Assembly: GCA_038747915.1 (NCBI GenBank) | Contig: JBCDJJ010000046.1 | Coordinates: 1 to 27,446 of the forward strand | Source: JBCDAP01 sp038747915 | GTDB lineage: Bacteria; Planctomycetota; Phycisphaerae; Phycisphaerales; UBA1924 | Direction of reading: 5' to 3' | DNA length: 27,446 nt | Part shown: positions 8,307 through 17,025 of the stretch, one piece after another | How the letters are laid out: each line of letters begins with the position of its first letter | How positions within the stretch are numbered: position 1 is the stretch's first letter | Position numbers and translations under genes: made by a program | Notes under the pieces: model-generated | Told to the model about the DNA's origin: nothing | What the model saw: only the letters and a program-made list of their open reading frames with translations | Databases searched by the model: none

Positions 8307-9287
8307 TCACGCCTGTGATCCGGGGCGCGGCGCGAGCGCACGTGCTGGGAATGCACGGGGCAATACCGCATCGATGCCGTTCAGCCACCCCACTAGCCAC
8401 TCAAAGGCCTCGACGAGCCGCGGACCCGGGCGGTTGAAGTGTTGGTTGCCGTCCACAGCGACAACGCGGCCACCCCGCACCGCGGGAAGGTCTCGGAACC
8501 AGTCGACCTCCAACAGGTGGTTGGCTTCGGCGACAGCCTGGTCGAGCGTCAGGCCGCAAGGGCAGATGATGACCGCGTCGGGCGCGCTCTCGGTGACCTG
8601 CTCGGGCGTGACGGTGAACGAGTGACCCGCGGCGCGGTGGGACTGACCGGCGCCGGCGCCGGCGCCGGCGGCGTCCATGGGCGTCGTGGGGTTGAGCGGG
8701 TGGTCCGCGCCGGCCCGCTCGATGAGCTGCACCGTCCAGTGCCCCGCGACGAACATGGGGTCGGTCCACTCGAGGAAGAGCACGCTCGGGCGTGCGGCAA
8801 AGGGCGGGATGAGATCCATCGCGCGGAAGAGCCGTGTGCGGAGGTCGAGTACGAGCTGCTGGGCACCGGCCTCTCGGCCGATCGCGGTGCCGAGCGTGAG
8901 CGCATCCTCGAGGACATCTTCGAATGTCGTGGGGTTGAGCGCGACGACCGGTGGCGGCGGGTCGAGCCGGCGTGCGGTCTCACGGACGGTGTCGGGATCG
9001 ATGGAGCAGACGGCGCACAGATCCTGAGTGACGATGAGGTCCGGCTCGAGTTCACGCAGCCGGCGCTCGTCGAGGCGGTACAGAGAATCGCCCGCGGCGA
9101 GTGCAGCGCGAACACGTTCGTCGGTCGCTGCGGAGGAGACGAACCGATCGTCGGCGCTGGTCAGTGCCGGCAATGTCCCGACGCCTGGCGGGTGGTCGCA
9201 CTCGTGCGATCGCCCTACGAGCATGTCCGATGCACCGAGTGCAGCGAGCAGTTCGGTGGCGGAGGGCAGGAGGCTGACGACACGCAT
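8307..9287 (-). CDS. BtuF-like (Peripla_BP_2) cobalamin/iron-complex binding protein without signal peptide
   Basis: 326-residue protein of the helical-backbone metal-complex-binding fold used by vitamin B12 and siderophore ABC importers. Segments typical of the family are MRVVSLLPSATELLAALG (1-18), LRELEPDLIVTQDLCAVC (78-94), LFLEWTDPMFVAGHW (170-184) and APDAVIICPCGLTLDQ (235-250). It begins directly at the mature-like strand, with no signal peptide or lipobox. No permease or ATPase gene is next to it. Two paired-cysteine motifs, C91-A-V-C94 and C242-P-C244, could bind metal or cobalamin. A (CCGGCG)4 tract at 8647-8670 encodes the Gly-Ala run at 208-214. ATG 9287 starts at the family N-terminus but lacks a Shine-Dalgarno sequence. 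It diverges from gspD across 103 bp. Confidence 0.85.
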   Translation of the reverse strand: MRVVSLLPSATELLAALGASDMLVGRSHECDHPPGVGTLPALTSADDRFVSSAATDERVRAALAAGDSLYRLDERRLRELEPDLIVTQDLCAVCSIDPDTVRETARRLDPPPPVVALNPTTFEDVLEDALTLGTAIGREAGAQQLVLDLRTRLFRAMDLIPPFAARPSVLFLEWTDPMFVAGHWTVQLIERAGADHPLNPTTPMDAAGAGAGAGQSHRAAGHSFTVTPEQVTESAPDAVIICPCGLTLDQAVAEANHLLEVDWFRDLPAVRGGRVVAVDGNQHFNRPGPRLVEAFEWLVGWLNGIDAVLPRAFPARALAPRPGSQA

Positions 9288-9309
9288 GGGAGGGAGGCAC
9301 GCGATGGGA

Positions 9310-9338
9310 TGGGGAAGGGCTGACCGCCCCTGTATGCT
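9310..9338 (+). promoter_or_regulatory. Weak candidate promoter upstream of gspD
   Basis: TATGCT at 9333-9338 as a -10 element and TGGGGA at 9310-9315 as a poor -35 element, 17 nt apart. If real, transcription would start near 9345 and would exclude an upstream ATG at 9334 as the gspD start. Confidence 0.25.
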
Positions 9339-9390
9339 AGGGCTCGCAAACCGGCGGATGGTTCCACGACCGCGACCGAGCACTTTCTCC

Positions 9391-12066
9391 ATGCCCAGGG
9401 ACAACACCTCAACTCGATCCATCGGGCGCAGCCTGGTCTGGGCGATAGCGACGGCGGTGGTGCTCGGCGCGGGCACCGTCTCGCCCGCGGCGGCCCAGCC
9501 GAGCGAGGAGGCCGAGCCGAGCGTGCAGGATGAGCAGGACGACGACGTCGCCCGCCGCCGGCAGGAGGCCCTCGAGCGGCGACGCCAGTTGCAGCAGCAG
9601 CGGCAACAACAGCAACAACAGCAACAGCAGCAACAGCCCGGCGTGGTGGTGCCGGGGCAGCAAGTGAACCCGGAGGAGCAGGCAGCCGAGGGGCTCGCGC
9701 CCGAGGAGGTCGGCGAGCTCATCGGGTCGAACGAGGCGTTGTCGCTCAGCTTCGACGGGCCGGTGCAGTACACAGCCCTGCTCGAGCTGATCTCCGAGAC
9801 GCTCGCGATCAACTTCGTGATCGATCCGTCGCTGCGCGGGCGGACCATCGAGTTCCGCGCCCCCCTCGAGATCCCGGCGGACGAGCAACTGGATTTCATC
9901 GAGACGCTCCTCGACAACGAGGGATTCGTCATCTTCCGAGATGCGAACGGGCTCTACTTCGTGGAGCCGGCGCAGCAGCCCAAACCGACGCTCGGCCCGG
10001 AAGACATCGAGGACGGCACCACACGCGTCTACCGCGAGCCGCTGCTGCTGCCGAGCGAGCTTCAGCAGCAGATCACCACGGCGCTGGGACAGGGGGCGCC
10101 CGAGCTCACGCGGATCCGATTCGGCGCGCTCGATGACCTCGGGATTCTGGTGGTGACCGCGTCGCGGCCGACGCTCCGGCTGGTCGACGATGTCGTCGCC
10201 CGGTTGATCATCGAGAGTGATCTGAGCTCGTTGCTGCACCGGTTCCCGGTGCTCAACGTGTCGTCCCCGACGGCGCTGGAGCGGGTGCTGAATCTCGCGG
10301 GCACCACCGGCGGCGGTGGTGCACAGGCGGCGCCGACGGGCCCGCGTGTCGGGCGGACGCAGCAGGGCCAGCAGGGTGCGCAGCCAACAGCTGTGGCCGC
10401 GGGCGGTGCCCTGAGCGACCGGCTCTCGGTCGACCCGCGCGGGAACGCGCTGCTGTTCCGCGGCACGGTCGAAGAGGCGGCCCGGGTGCGCGAACTCGTG
10501 CGACTCGCCGATGAGGTGACGCAACTGATCGTGGTGCGGTACGTGCCCGGGGCGGTGATCAACGATGTGCTGCAAGCGGCGCAGCAGCTCGGCTTGGGCT
10601 CGGTGGAGACGTCGGCAGCCGGTCAGGCGGGCGGCCGCGCACGCACGCCGGTGACCAACGTGAATCAGAACCAGGCGATAGCCGCGGGCAGCCGGTTTGT
10701 CATCGATGAGGTCAACGGCACGTTCTTGTACTTCGGAACATCGCCGCAGCAGGAGATCGTTGATCGCCTCGTCGAAGACTTCCGAGCTTCGGCGATCAGC
10801 CAGCAGCGTGTGGTCCGGACATACAAGCTGCGGTACGCCACCGCAGCGGGCTCGGGCGATGGTGGCGAGGACGCCGGCGTCGAGGTCCAGGGCATCGTCG
10901 ACATTCTGCAGCAGCTCATCGAGCCGCCCGAGCAGCAGCAGACCAACGCACCCCTGCTGCCCGGCTCATCGCCGGAGGAGCGGGCGATCGAAGTGCTCCG
11001 CAACGTGGGCGTGGACGATGAGTTGATCGACACCGATGCGCTTTTGGCGGCCACGCCGGAGAACACCACGATCGTCGCCGACTCGGACCGCAACCAGATC
11101 ATTATTTATGCGCCGCCGGCCGCGCAGGAGCAGTTCGCCAAGCTCATCAACGACCTCGATCAGAAGCTCTCCCAGGTGCTGGTGCAGGTGACGATCGTGT
11201 CGATCACGCGCGACGAGGATTTCGACCTTGCCACCGACTTTGCGGTAAGCACGGGGCAGTTTTCGATTGCCGGTGGTGATCAGACGGGTGATACGTTCGG
11301 ATTTCCCAGTGGCTCGTTCGGCACCGGCGGGTTGTCTGTGGGCGTGCTCGACAGTGCCAATGTCCGCTTCGGCATTCGAGCGCTCGAGGAGGACGGCCGC
11401 GGCCGGGTGTTCTCCTCGCCGCAGCTTGTCGTGACCGACGGAGGCACCGCGACGCTCGAGAGCCTCGCCGAGGTGCCGTTCTCGAGCTCGGTGCAGGATG
11501 GTTCCGGCAACGTGACCGTGACCCAGGGCGGCACCGCCGAGGCGGGCACCAACCTCGAGATCACGCCCCGCATCGGCGCCGGTGGTGATGTCGTGCTGGA
11601 TTACACCCTTGAGCTCTCAACGTTCACCGGTCCGGCCGCGGGTGGCCTTCAGCCGCCCGCGGCGCGCGAGAACTACGCCAGCACCGTGATTCTGCCGACG
11701 GACACCACGCTGGTGGTGGGCGGGTTGCGGAGCTATTCCCGAACAGAGGGCGACGCGGGCATACCGTTCCTCAAAGACATCCCCTTGATCGGGCTCCCGT
11801 TCAAGGATCTCGATTTCAGCACGACGGTGTCGACTATCTACGTGTTCATCACGCCCCGCATCCTGAACGACGATCGCAACGAGAAATGGCGGCTGCTGAG
11901 CGATGGCCCGCTCGGCGAGACGGGCGTCGGCGACGGATGGCCGGAGCTGGAGCCCGCGGTGATCCCGATCACGCCGTACGTGCCCCTTGACGCGCGGCTC
12001 TTGCCGGAGAATCGTCTGAGCGAGCGGAACGGTCCCGATGCGGGCGGTGAGCCCGAACGCGAGTGA
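9391..12066 (+). CDS. gspD: Type II secretion system secretin GspD
   Basis: 891-residue outer-membrane secretin that forms the multimeric exit pore of a T2SS. It has a signal peptide (1-36, SPAAAQ), then a charged linker with a glutamine tract (Q66-Q82, interrupted by L67 and R71). An N0 domain follows (about 116-193, SFDGPVQYTALLELISETLAINFVID), then several N-type ring domains to about 590. The C-terminal secretin domain shows VLVQVTIVSITRD, RVFSSPQLVVTDGGTA, GTNLEITPRIG, LVVGGLRSYSRTE and FLKDIPLIGLPFKD. It is long for GspD because of extra spacer segments between ring domains. ATG 9391 is chosen because it begins a clean signal peptide; in-frame ATGs at 9334 and 9358 would add basic residues in front. 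gspE follows 13 bp after the stop. Confidence 0.93.
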   Translation: MPRDNTSTRSIGRSLVWAIATAVVLGAGTVSPAAAQPSEEAEPSVQDEQDDDVARRRQEALERRRQLQQQRQQQQQQQQQQQPGVVVPGQQVNPEEQAAEGLAPEEVGELIGSNEALSLSFDGPVQYTALLELISETLAINFVIDPSLRGRTIEFRAPLEIPADEQLDFIETLLDNEGFVIFRDANGLYFVEPAQQPKPTLGPEDIEDGTTRVYREPLLLPSELQQQITTALGQGAPELTRIRFGALDDLGILVVTASRPTLRLVDDVVARLIIESDLSSLLHRFPVLNVSSPTALERVLNLAGTTGGGGAQAAPTGPRVGRTQQGQQGAQPTAVAAGGALSDRLSVDPRGNALLFRGTVEEAARVRELVRLADEVTQLIVVRYVPGAVINDVLQAAQQLGLGSVETSAAGQAGGRARTPVTNVNQNQAIAAGSRFVIDEVNGTFLYFGTSPQQEIVDRLVEDFRASAISQQRVVRTYKLRYATAAGSGDGGEDAGVEVQGIVDILQQLIEPPEQQQTNAPLLPGSSPEERAIEVLRNVGVDDELIDTDALLAATPENTTIVADSDRNQIIIYAPPAAQEQFAKLINDLDQKLSQVLVQVTIVSITRDEDFDLATDFAVSTGQFSIAGGDQTGDTFGFPSGSFGTGGLSVGVLDSANVRFGIRALEEDGRGRVFSSPQLVVTDGGTATLESLAEVPFSSSVQDGSGNVTVTQGGTAEAGTNLEITPRIGAGGDVVLDYTLELSTFTGPAAGGLQPPAARENYASTVILPTDTTLVVGGLRSYSRTEGDAGIPFLKDIPLIGLPFKDLDFSTTVSTIYVFITPRILNDDRNEKWRLLSDGPLGETGVGDGWPELEPAVIPITPYVPLDARLLPENRLSERNGPDAGGEPERE
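9586..9636 (+). repeat. CAG/CAA glutamine-codon tract in gspD
   Basis: Seventeen codons, of which fifteen are CAG or CAA, with one TTG and one CGG. The last eleven are uninterrupted glutamine codons. Mixed CAG and CAA use suggests the amino-acid run, not only DNA slippage, is kept. It lies in the linker between the signal peptide and the N0 domain. Confidence 0.9.
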
Positions 12067-12079
12067 CGGGTGGCGATCG

Positions 12080-13750
12080 ATGAGCAGCGCCTCGAACGGC
12101 AAGCCGGAGAGCGGCCCCGGATCACCGGGGAACGGTGCGCCGCGGCCGTCTGCTGCAGCCGAGGTGTTCGCGCCGCTCGGCGTGACCGCCGATCACGCGG
12201 CCCGGTTCGCCCACACGCAGGGGGCCGATGACGAGCCCTGGGATGTGCTGCTCACCGCGACCGCGACCGACGAACACGCCGGGCTCACCGCGATCGCCGA
12301 GCGGTACGGGCTGGAGTACGAGGAGGAGCCGAGTCTCGAGGACTCGGCTGAGGTGTTCTACGAGCACGTGCCAGCGGGGCTGGCGCGGCGGCACCACATC
12401 GCCGGCCTGAGCCTCAACAAGGAGAGCGGCGTGCTCCGTGTGGCGACGGCGACGCCGCTGCAGCCAGCGGTGTTCAGCGCGCTCGAGCGCCTGGTGGATC
12501 TGCCGATCGAGCTGGTGCTCGTGCCGCGGGCCGCGGTCGGCAACATCATCAACCGGGGGTACGAGCAGCGACAAGACCTGGTCACCGAGATCGTCGAGGA
12601 CATCCCGTTCGATGAGTCGGCCTTCGAGCAGGCGAGCAGTTCGCTCGAGGGCGCAACAGATCTGCTCTCGCTCGCGCGGCAGGGGCCGGTGATCCGGCTC
12701 GTCAACATGATTCTGTTCGAAGCGCTGCGCCGCAAAGCGTCGGATGTGCATATTCACCCGCTCGAGAGCAAGCTACTGATCCGGTTCCGGGTCGACGGGA
12801 TGTTGGTGGACGCCTACTCGCCGCCGCTGAGTCTGGCGCCGGCGATCAGCTCGCGCCTGAAGGTGATGGCCGAGCTCGACATCGCCAACCGTCATGCGCC
12901 GCAGGACGGGCAGGCGGTGGTACGGATCGGGAGTCGCAAGATCGACATCCGCATGAGCTGCATCCCGACGATCTTCGGCGAGCGGCTCGTGCTGCGTCTG
13001 CTCGACCAGAACGCGACGAAGCTCGACCTGGACGCCCTCGGCATGTCGGCGCGGATCAAGGAGCCCTTCCTGGAGCTGGTCGAGCGGCCGAACGGGATCA
13101 TCCTGGTGACCGGGCCGACCGGGTCGGGCAAGACGACCACGCTGTACGCCGCGCTCGAGCAGATCGACCGCATGCAGCGGAACGTGATGACCATCGAGGA
13201 CCCGGTCGAGTACCACGTCGACGGCGTCGCGCAGATGCAGGTGAACGTGAAGCGCGGGGTCACCTTCGCTGCGGGCCTGCGGTCGCTGCTCCGGCAGGAT
13301 CCGGATGTGATCCTCGTCGGCGAGATCCGCGACCAGGAGACGGCCCAACTCGCGGTGCAGGCGTCGCTGACGGGTCACCTCGTGCTCGCGACCCTGCACA
13401 CAAACGATGCGCCCAGCGCGATCAGCCGGTTGCAGGACATCGGGATCGAGGCGTACCTGATCTCGAGTTCGCTCCTCGCGGTGCTCGCGCAGCGGCTGGT
13501 GCGCAAGCTCGTCTCGGGCACCGAGGGCGATCCGCACGGGCCGCGGTTCGCGGGGCGGCTCGCCATCCACGAGCTCATGCTGATGGATGATGCCCTGCGC
13601 GACGCTGCGACACGGACCGGTGACGCCGTGGCCCTGAAGAAGCTCGCGATCGAGCGCGGCATGCAGCCCATGATTGTGGATGGGTCGGACAAGGTGGTCT
13701 CGGGCATGACGACGGAGCTCGAACTGCGGCGCGTCCTGGCGGTCGAGTAG
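12080..13750 (+). CDS. gspE: Type II secretion system ATPase GspE, lacking the tetracysteine zinc module
   Basis: 556-residue cytoplasmic ATPase that powers pseudopilus assembly. N-terminal N1E-like domain (about 27-165), then an N2E/PAS-like part with ASDVHIHPLESKLLIRFRVDG (220-240) and the catalytic domain: Walker A GPTGSGKT (345-352), Asp box TIEDPVEYH (371-379), Walker B ILVGEIRD (411-418) and His box HLVLATLHTND (433-443). The CxxC...CxxC zinc-binding module normally following QRLVRKL is absent: residues 478-492 run straight through a short linker into GRLAIHEL. The start at ATG 12080 gives an N-terminus rich in Ser, Gly and Pro; a weak GGGTGG sits upstream, and an in-frame ATG at 12038 overlaps gspD. 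Confidence 0.94.
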   Translation: MSSASNGKPESGPGSPGNGAPRPSAAAEVFAPLGVTADHAARFAHTQGADDEPWDVLLTATATDEHAGLTAIAERYGLEYEEEPSLEDSAEVFYEHVPAGLARRHHIAGLSLNKESGVLRVATATPLQPAVFSALERLVDLPIELVLVPRAAVGNIINRGYEQRQDLVTEIVEDIPFDESAFEQASSSLEGATDLLSLARQGPVIRLVNMILFEALRRKASDVHIHPLESKLLIRFRVDGMLVDAYSPPLSLAPAISSRLKVMAELDIANRHAPQDGQAVVRIGSRKIDIRMSCIPTIFGERLVLRLLDQNATKLDLDALGMSARIKEPFLELVERPNGIILVTGPTGSGKTTTLYAALEQIDRMQRNVMTIEDPVEYHVDGVAQMQVNVKRGVTFAAGLRSLLRQDPDVILVGEIRDQETAQLAVQASLTGHLVLATLHTNDAPSAISRLQDIGIEAYLISSSLLAVLAQRLVRKLVSGTEGDPHGPRFAGRLAIHELMLMDDALRDAATRTGDAVALKKLAIERGMQPMIVDGSDKVVSGMTTELELRRVLAVE

Positions 13751-13775
13751 GTCTCGCTCGGCGTGTCGCCGTTCG

Positions 13776-14882
13776 TCACCGGTCGATCGATTCCCGAGTC
13801 CCATCGAAGTGATCGACCGGGAAGATGACGATCCGTGACCCCTCGCTTTGATCCTCCGGCAGGCACGCCACCAGCATCGCCACCACATCGCCCTGTTCAT
13901 CGAGCACGATGTTCGGCCGCTCGATCCGGGCGAATGTCTGCTCGCTCCCGTCGGCGAAGCGAACCGGCTCGCTTCGGATGAGCACCGGCTCGTCCGACAC
14001 GAGGTCGTAGCTCAGCCCGTTTTCTGACGTGTAGTAGGTAATCGCCTTCCAGTGGCCCGTCGCGTGTCCGCCCCAGTCGTTGAGCAGCACGTGGTACCGC
14101 CCGTGCCGACGCCACACGCACGGATCCTCGACCTCGAAATTCTCCGGCAGCGCATGCTCGCCCTCGCCGTGCAGGACCGTGTACGGACCGAAGATCGACT
14201 CGGCACGGAGCGCCTGCAGATGCAGCAGGCGATCGGGGTTGCGGGTGCCGCTCTTCTCACGAGTCGGGTCGAAGTTCGGGTTCTCAACCTTGACGCGGCG
14301 GAGGCCGTACACCGAGCCGTCTTCGTGCACCCACAGCGCCGGGTTGTTCGCGGGGATCTCGGGGCCGGGCTGCCGGACCCAGGGGTCTTCGATGGAGTCA
14401 CTCACCGCGACGCCGCTCTCGTAGGCCGGCACGCCGATGTAGTACAGGTAGTACCGCCCGTCGTGGCTGGTGATCTTGGGGTTGTGGCACCCGATGGCGT
14501 CGAAGAAGCCCTCACCCCGCGCACGGAAGACCTCGCCCGCGAACTCGTAGGGGCCGAGCAGGTTGTCGGAGACGGCGCGGATGATGTAGCTCTGCTTCCA
14601 GTTCGAGAAGTCGCCGGACCAGCACGATGCGAACAGGTGGTACTGGTCGCCCACCTTGATCACGGACGGATCCCAGAGGTGATAGCTGTCGAGCCGAAAC
14701 CCACCGCCGGCGAGCGGCTTGCCGAGCCTCGCCCGGAACGGATTGCCCTTGACCTCGCCGTCCGCGTCGTAGCTGGTGAACACCGCGGGCGACCCCGGCT
14801 CGGCGCTCAGTGGTGGTGCGCACCCCATCGAGACGATCATCGGACAGAGCCATGTGATCAGCGGTCGGGAGAATCTCGTCAT
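13776..14882 (-). CDS. Secreted GH43-like five-bladed beta-propeller glycoside hydrolase
   Basis: 368 residues with a signal peptide; C21 after VSMG could be a lipid-anchored cysteine but the lipobox is imperfect. The fold signatures are those of the GH43/GH32-like superfamily: SYHLWDPSVIKVGDQYHLF (66-84) with D71 as candidate base, CHNPKITSHDGRYYLYY (132-148), VEDPCVWRRHGRYHVLL (251-267) with D253 as candidate modulator, and ARIERPNIV (318-326) with E321 as candidate acid. The substrate cannot be predicted. The gene sits in opposite orientation inside the T2SS cluster, converging on gspE with a 25-bp gap and diverging from gspF. It is therefore not part of the T2SS operon, but the product would be an exported protein and possible cargo. 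ATG 14882 begins the signal peptide; the 113-codon open extension upstream is not protein-like. Confidence 0.82.
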   Translation of the reverse strand: MTRFSRPLITWLCPMIVSMGCAPPLSAEPGSPAVFTSYDADGEVKGNPFRARLGKPLAGGGFRLDSYHLWDPSVIKVGDQYHLFASCWSGDFSNWKQSYIIRAVSDNLLGPYEFAGEVFRARGEGFFDAIGCHNPKITSHDGRYYLYYIGVPAYESGVAVSDSIEDPWVRQPGPEIPANNPALWVHEDGSVYGLRRVKVENPNFDPTREKSGTRNPDRLLHLQALRAESIFGPYTVLHGEGEHALPENFEVEDPCVWRRHGRYHVLLNDWGGHATGHWKAITYYTSENGLSYDLVSDEPVLIRSEPVRFADGSEQTFARIERPNIVLDEQGDVVAMLVACLPEDQSEGSRIVIFPVDHFDGTRESIDR

Positions 14883-15223
14883 CTCGTATACCCACGTCGA
14901 GAAGGGTGGCGGTGATCGGCGGCTCGACGCCGCGTGCGAGCCATCCGATAGAGAGAGGACACACCGAGGGTAATCCGGTGTACGCGCGCGGCTCGTGCGG
15001 GGCGTGTCAACGTGGTGTGCCCCGCCAGCCGGGACGACTCGCACGCCGGTGGCGGGCACCGGGGCGACGAGCCCATGCACTGGTGAGGGCGTCGTACACT
15101 TCCGTGGCTGGGCCGGCACCGAGACCGGCGTGATCCAGCAACGCTGGCGGAGGCCGAGGCCATCTCCCGGTACGCCGGTACTACACCGAGCAGAGATCGC
15201 GCGATCCAGACCCCGATGCACTG
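14883..15223. other. Intergenic region between GH43-like gene and gspF, no gene found
   Basis: 341 bp between two divergent genes. It must hold the promoters for both the glycosidase and the gspF-to-TPR gene run, but I find no convincing -35/-10 pair, hairpin terminator, tRNA or small ORF with a ribosome binding site. Confidence 0.5.
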
Positions 15224-16441
15224 ATGAGCACCGCCACGACCCAACAAACTTTCGTGTACCAGGCGATGACGCCCTCGGGCGGCAAGACCTACGGCGTGCG
15301 CACCGCGGCCGACTCGGCGGCCCTGGCCGCGTCGCTCCGCGAGAAGCAGTTACTGCTGCTCGGGCAGTACCGGCTTCCGATCGGGTCGACCGCGGCCCCG
15401 TCGGGCGGTGACCTGCCGCTCAAAGATGAGCTGGCGCTGAATCGTCAGCTCGCGACGCTGCTGACCCGTGGCGTGCCGCTCGTCGAGGCGTTGGAGGTGG
15501 CGGAGTCGGTGGTGTCGCCGAAGAGCCGCAAGAAGGTGGCCGAGCTGCGCGAGCTCGTGCAGGCGGGGGCCTCGTTTTCGAACGCGTGCGCGAAGGTCGG
15601 CGGGTTCGACGAGGTGGCGATCGGTGTGTATCGCTCGGCGGAGCGGACCGGGGATCTCGATGCTGCGACCGAGCGTTTGGCGGTGGCAGCCGAGCGTCAG
15701 CTCTCCATCCGCGGCAAGGCGGTCACGACGCTCATCTACCCCTCGGTGATCGTGATGGTCGGCGTGGTGTTGCTGTTCGTGATGATGACGTTCCTCGTGC
15801 CGATGATCGCGGAGCAGGCGCAATCGCTCGCCGCGGGCCAGGAGCGGGAGCTGCCGTGGTTCAGCAGCCTGATCTTCGGTCTTGGCCTGTGGATGCGGGA
15901 CAACCTCATCTGGGTGCTCACGGGTGTCGGTGCGATCGTCGTGATCGCGGTGAGCGCAGCCGGTCCGCTCACGCGGGTGCTCGCAGCGATCGCGCGCCGC
16001 ATCCCCGCGATCAAGCCGATGCTGCTGACCAATGAGATGGCGAGGTTCTTCTCGGTGATGGCCGCGATGACGCGGTCGGGCGTGCCGATCGCCGAGGCGC
16101 TCGGATCATCGGTCGCGGTGGTGGGGGATGAGAAGCTCCGGACGCAGCTCGACACCCTTCGTCAGGAGCTGATCGATGGTGGTGTGCTCCGGACCTTGAT
16201 CGAGGCGGTGACCGAGCTGCCGCTTGCGACACGTCGCCTGCTCATCGCTGCGGAGCGGGCGGGTGACTTGGACCGGGCGTTCGACACGCTCGCGCAGGAC
16301 ATGGCCGAGGAGCTTGACCGGCGGGCGGACCGCCTGCTGGCGTTACTGGAACCCGCGGTGATCATCGGGCTCGCGGTGGTCATCGGTCCGATCATCGTGG
16401 CGATCATTGTGCCGATGATGTCGTTCCGGGCGGGGGCCTGA
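15224..16441 (+). CDS. gspF: Type II secretion system inner-membrane platform protein GspF
   Basis: 405-residue polytopic protein at the base of the T2SS pseudopilus. It has two homologous cytoplasmic halves, each with the T2SSF pattern: LNRQLATLLTRGVPLVEAL (73-91) and EMARFFSVMAAMTRSGVPIAEAL (269-291), each later followed by an AERTGDLD- or AERAGDLD-like motif. Three membrane segments are visible, at about 168-198, 226-247 and 373-400. The N-terminus (TFVYQAMTPSGGKTYG) is the family's usual opening. ATG 15224 has no evident Shine-Dalgarno sequence. It is separated from gspE by the oppositely oriented glycosidase gene, so it likely begins a second T2SS transcript. Confidence 0.93.
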   Translation: MSTATTQQTFVYQAMTPSGGKTYGVRTAADSAALAASLREKQLLLLGQYRLPIGSTAAPSGGDLPLKDELALNRQLATLLTRGVPLVEALEVAESVVSPKSRKKVAELRELVQAGASFSNACAKVGGFDEVAIGVYRSAERTGDLDAATERLAVAAERQLSIRGKAVTTLIYPSVIVMVGVVLLFVMMTFLVPMIAEQAQSLAAGQERELPWFSSLIFGLGLWMRDNLIWVLTGVGAIVVIAVSAAGPLTRVLAAIARRIPAIKPMLLTNEMARFFSVMAAMTRSGVPIAEALGSSVAVVGDEKLRTQLDTLRQELIDGGVLRTLIEAVTELPLATRRLLIAAERAGDLDRAFDTLAQDMAEELDRRADRLLALLEPAVIIGLAVVIGPIIVAIIVPMMSFRAGA

Positions 16442-16590
16442 GCCGGCAGTTCGAGGGCGGGCCCGTGCCACTTCCGGGCGGACACCCCGGTATGGTTGTG
16501 CATCGGGCACCGGTCTCCTTCCGGCCCGTCAGGACAGACGAATCACCCACCCCAGCGAGCCCCGTGATGCCCAGTCAGCGCAGACGGATC

Positions 16591-17025
16591 ATGACCCCGA
16601 CCGCCACCCCGCACGGCTGCGCTGCGGCGCTCGGGCGGTCTTCTAACCGCGGCTTCTCGCTCATCGAGTTGATGGTCGTGCTGGTGATCATCGGCATCCT
16701 GGCGGGGGTGGTGGGGTTCAACCTCGTGGGCGCGGGCGAGCGAGCAAGGATTCAAGCAACCAAGACGCAGATGTCCGCGTGCGCCAGCGGTGTGACGCTG
16801 TATCGCAGCCATTACGCCGAGTTCCCGCCGGATGGCGAGGCCGGGATGCAGGCGTTAGTAGACGAGAATCTTGTTGAACCGGGCGCGATCATCGATACGT
16901 GGGACCAACCGATGTTCTTCACCTCTCAGTCCGAGGTCGCCGACTGGGAGATCTGGTCATCCGGTCCTGATCGAGAGTGGCAAACCGAGGATGACATTGT
17001 CCATCGCCCCGGTGGCCAGGGGTGA
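16591..17025 (+). CDS. gspG: Major pseudopilin GspG
   Basis: 144-residue major subunit of the T2SS pseudopilus. The prepilin peptidase site is NRG-FSLIELMVVLVIIGIL, with G21 at -1 and the conserved E at +5. Further GspG features are KTQMSACASGVTLYRSHYAEFPP, the DTWDQPMFF segment (equivalent to DPWGNPY), and a final WSSGPDREWQTEDDI resembling the Ca-binding loop. The start is uncertain: ATG 16591 gives a 21-residue leader, ATG 16567 gives 29, and GTG 16465 has the best Shine-Dalgarno sequence (GAGGGCGG) but would give an unusually long 63-residue leader. The stop overlaps the next start (GTGA). Confidence 0.9.
   Translation: MTPTATPHGCAAALGRSSNRGFSLIELMVVLVIIGILAGVVGFNLVGAGERARIQATKTQMSACASGVTLYRSHYAEFPPDGEAGMQALVDENLVEPGAIIDTWDQPMFFTSQSEVADWEIWSSGPDREWQTEDDIVHRPGGQG

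Noticed and set aside
8647..8670. (CCGGCG)4 microsatellite
   Set aside because: In frame within the BtuF-like gene, encoding a short Gly-Ala loop; common in GC-rich genomes and not evidence of a regulatory switch, since six-base units keep the frame.
9409..10575. Minus-strand 388-codon ORF with a long leucine run
   Set aside because: Antisense of the gspD coding region; the leucine run is the complement of the CAG/CAA glutamine tract.
12773..13900. 375-codon minus-strand ORF opposite gspE
   Set aside because: Arg/His/Asp-rich shadow frame of a gene with full ATPase motifs.
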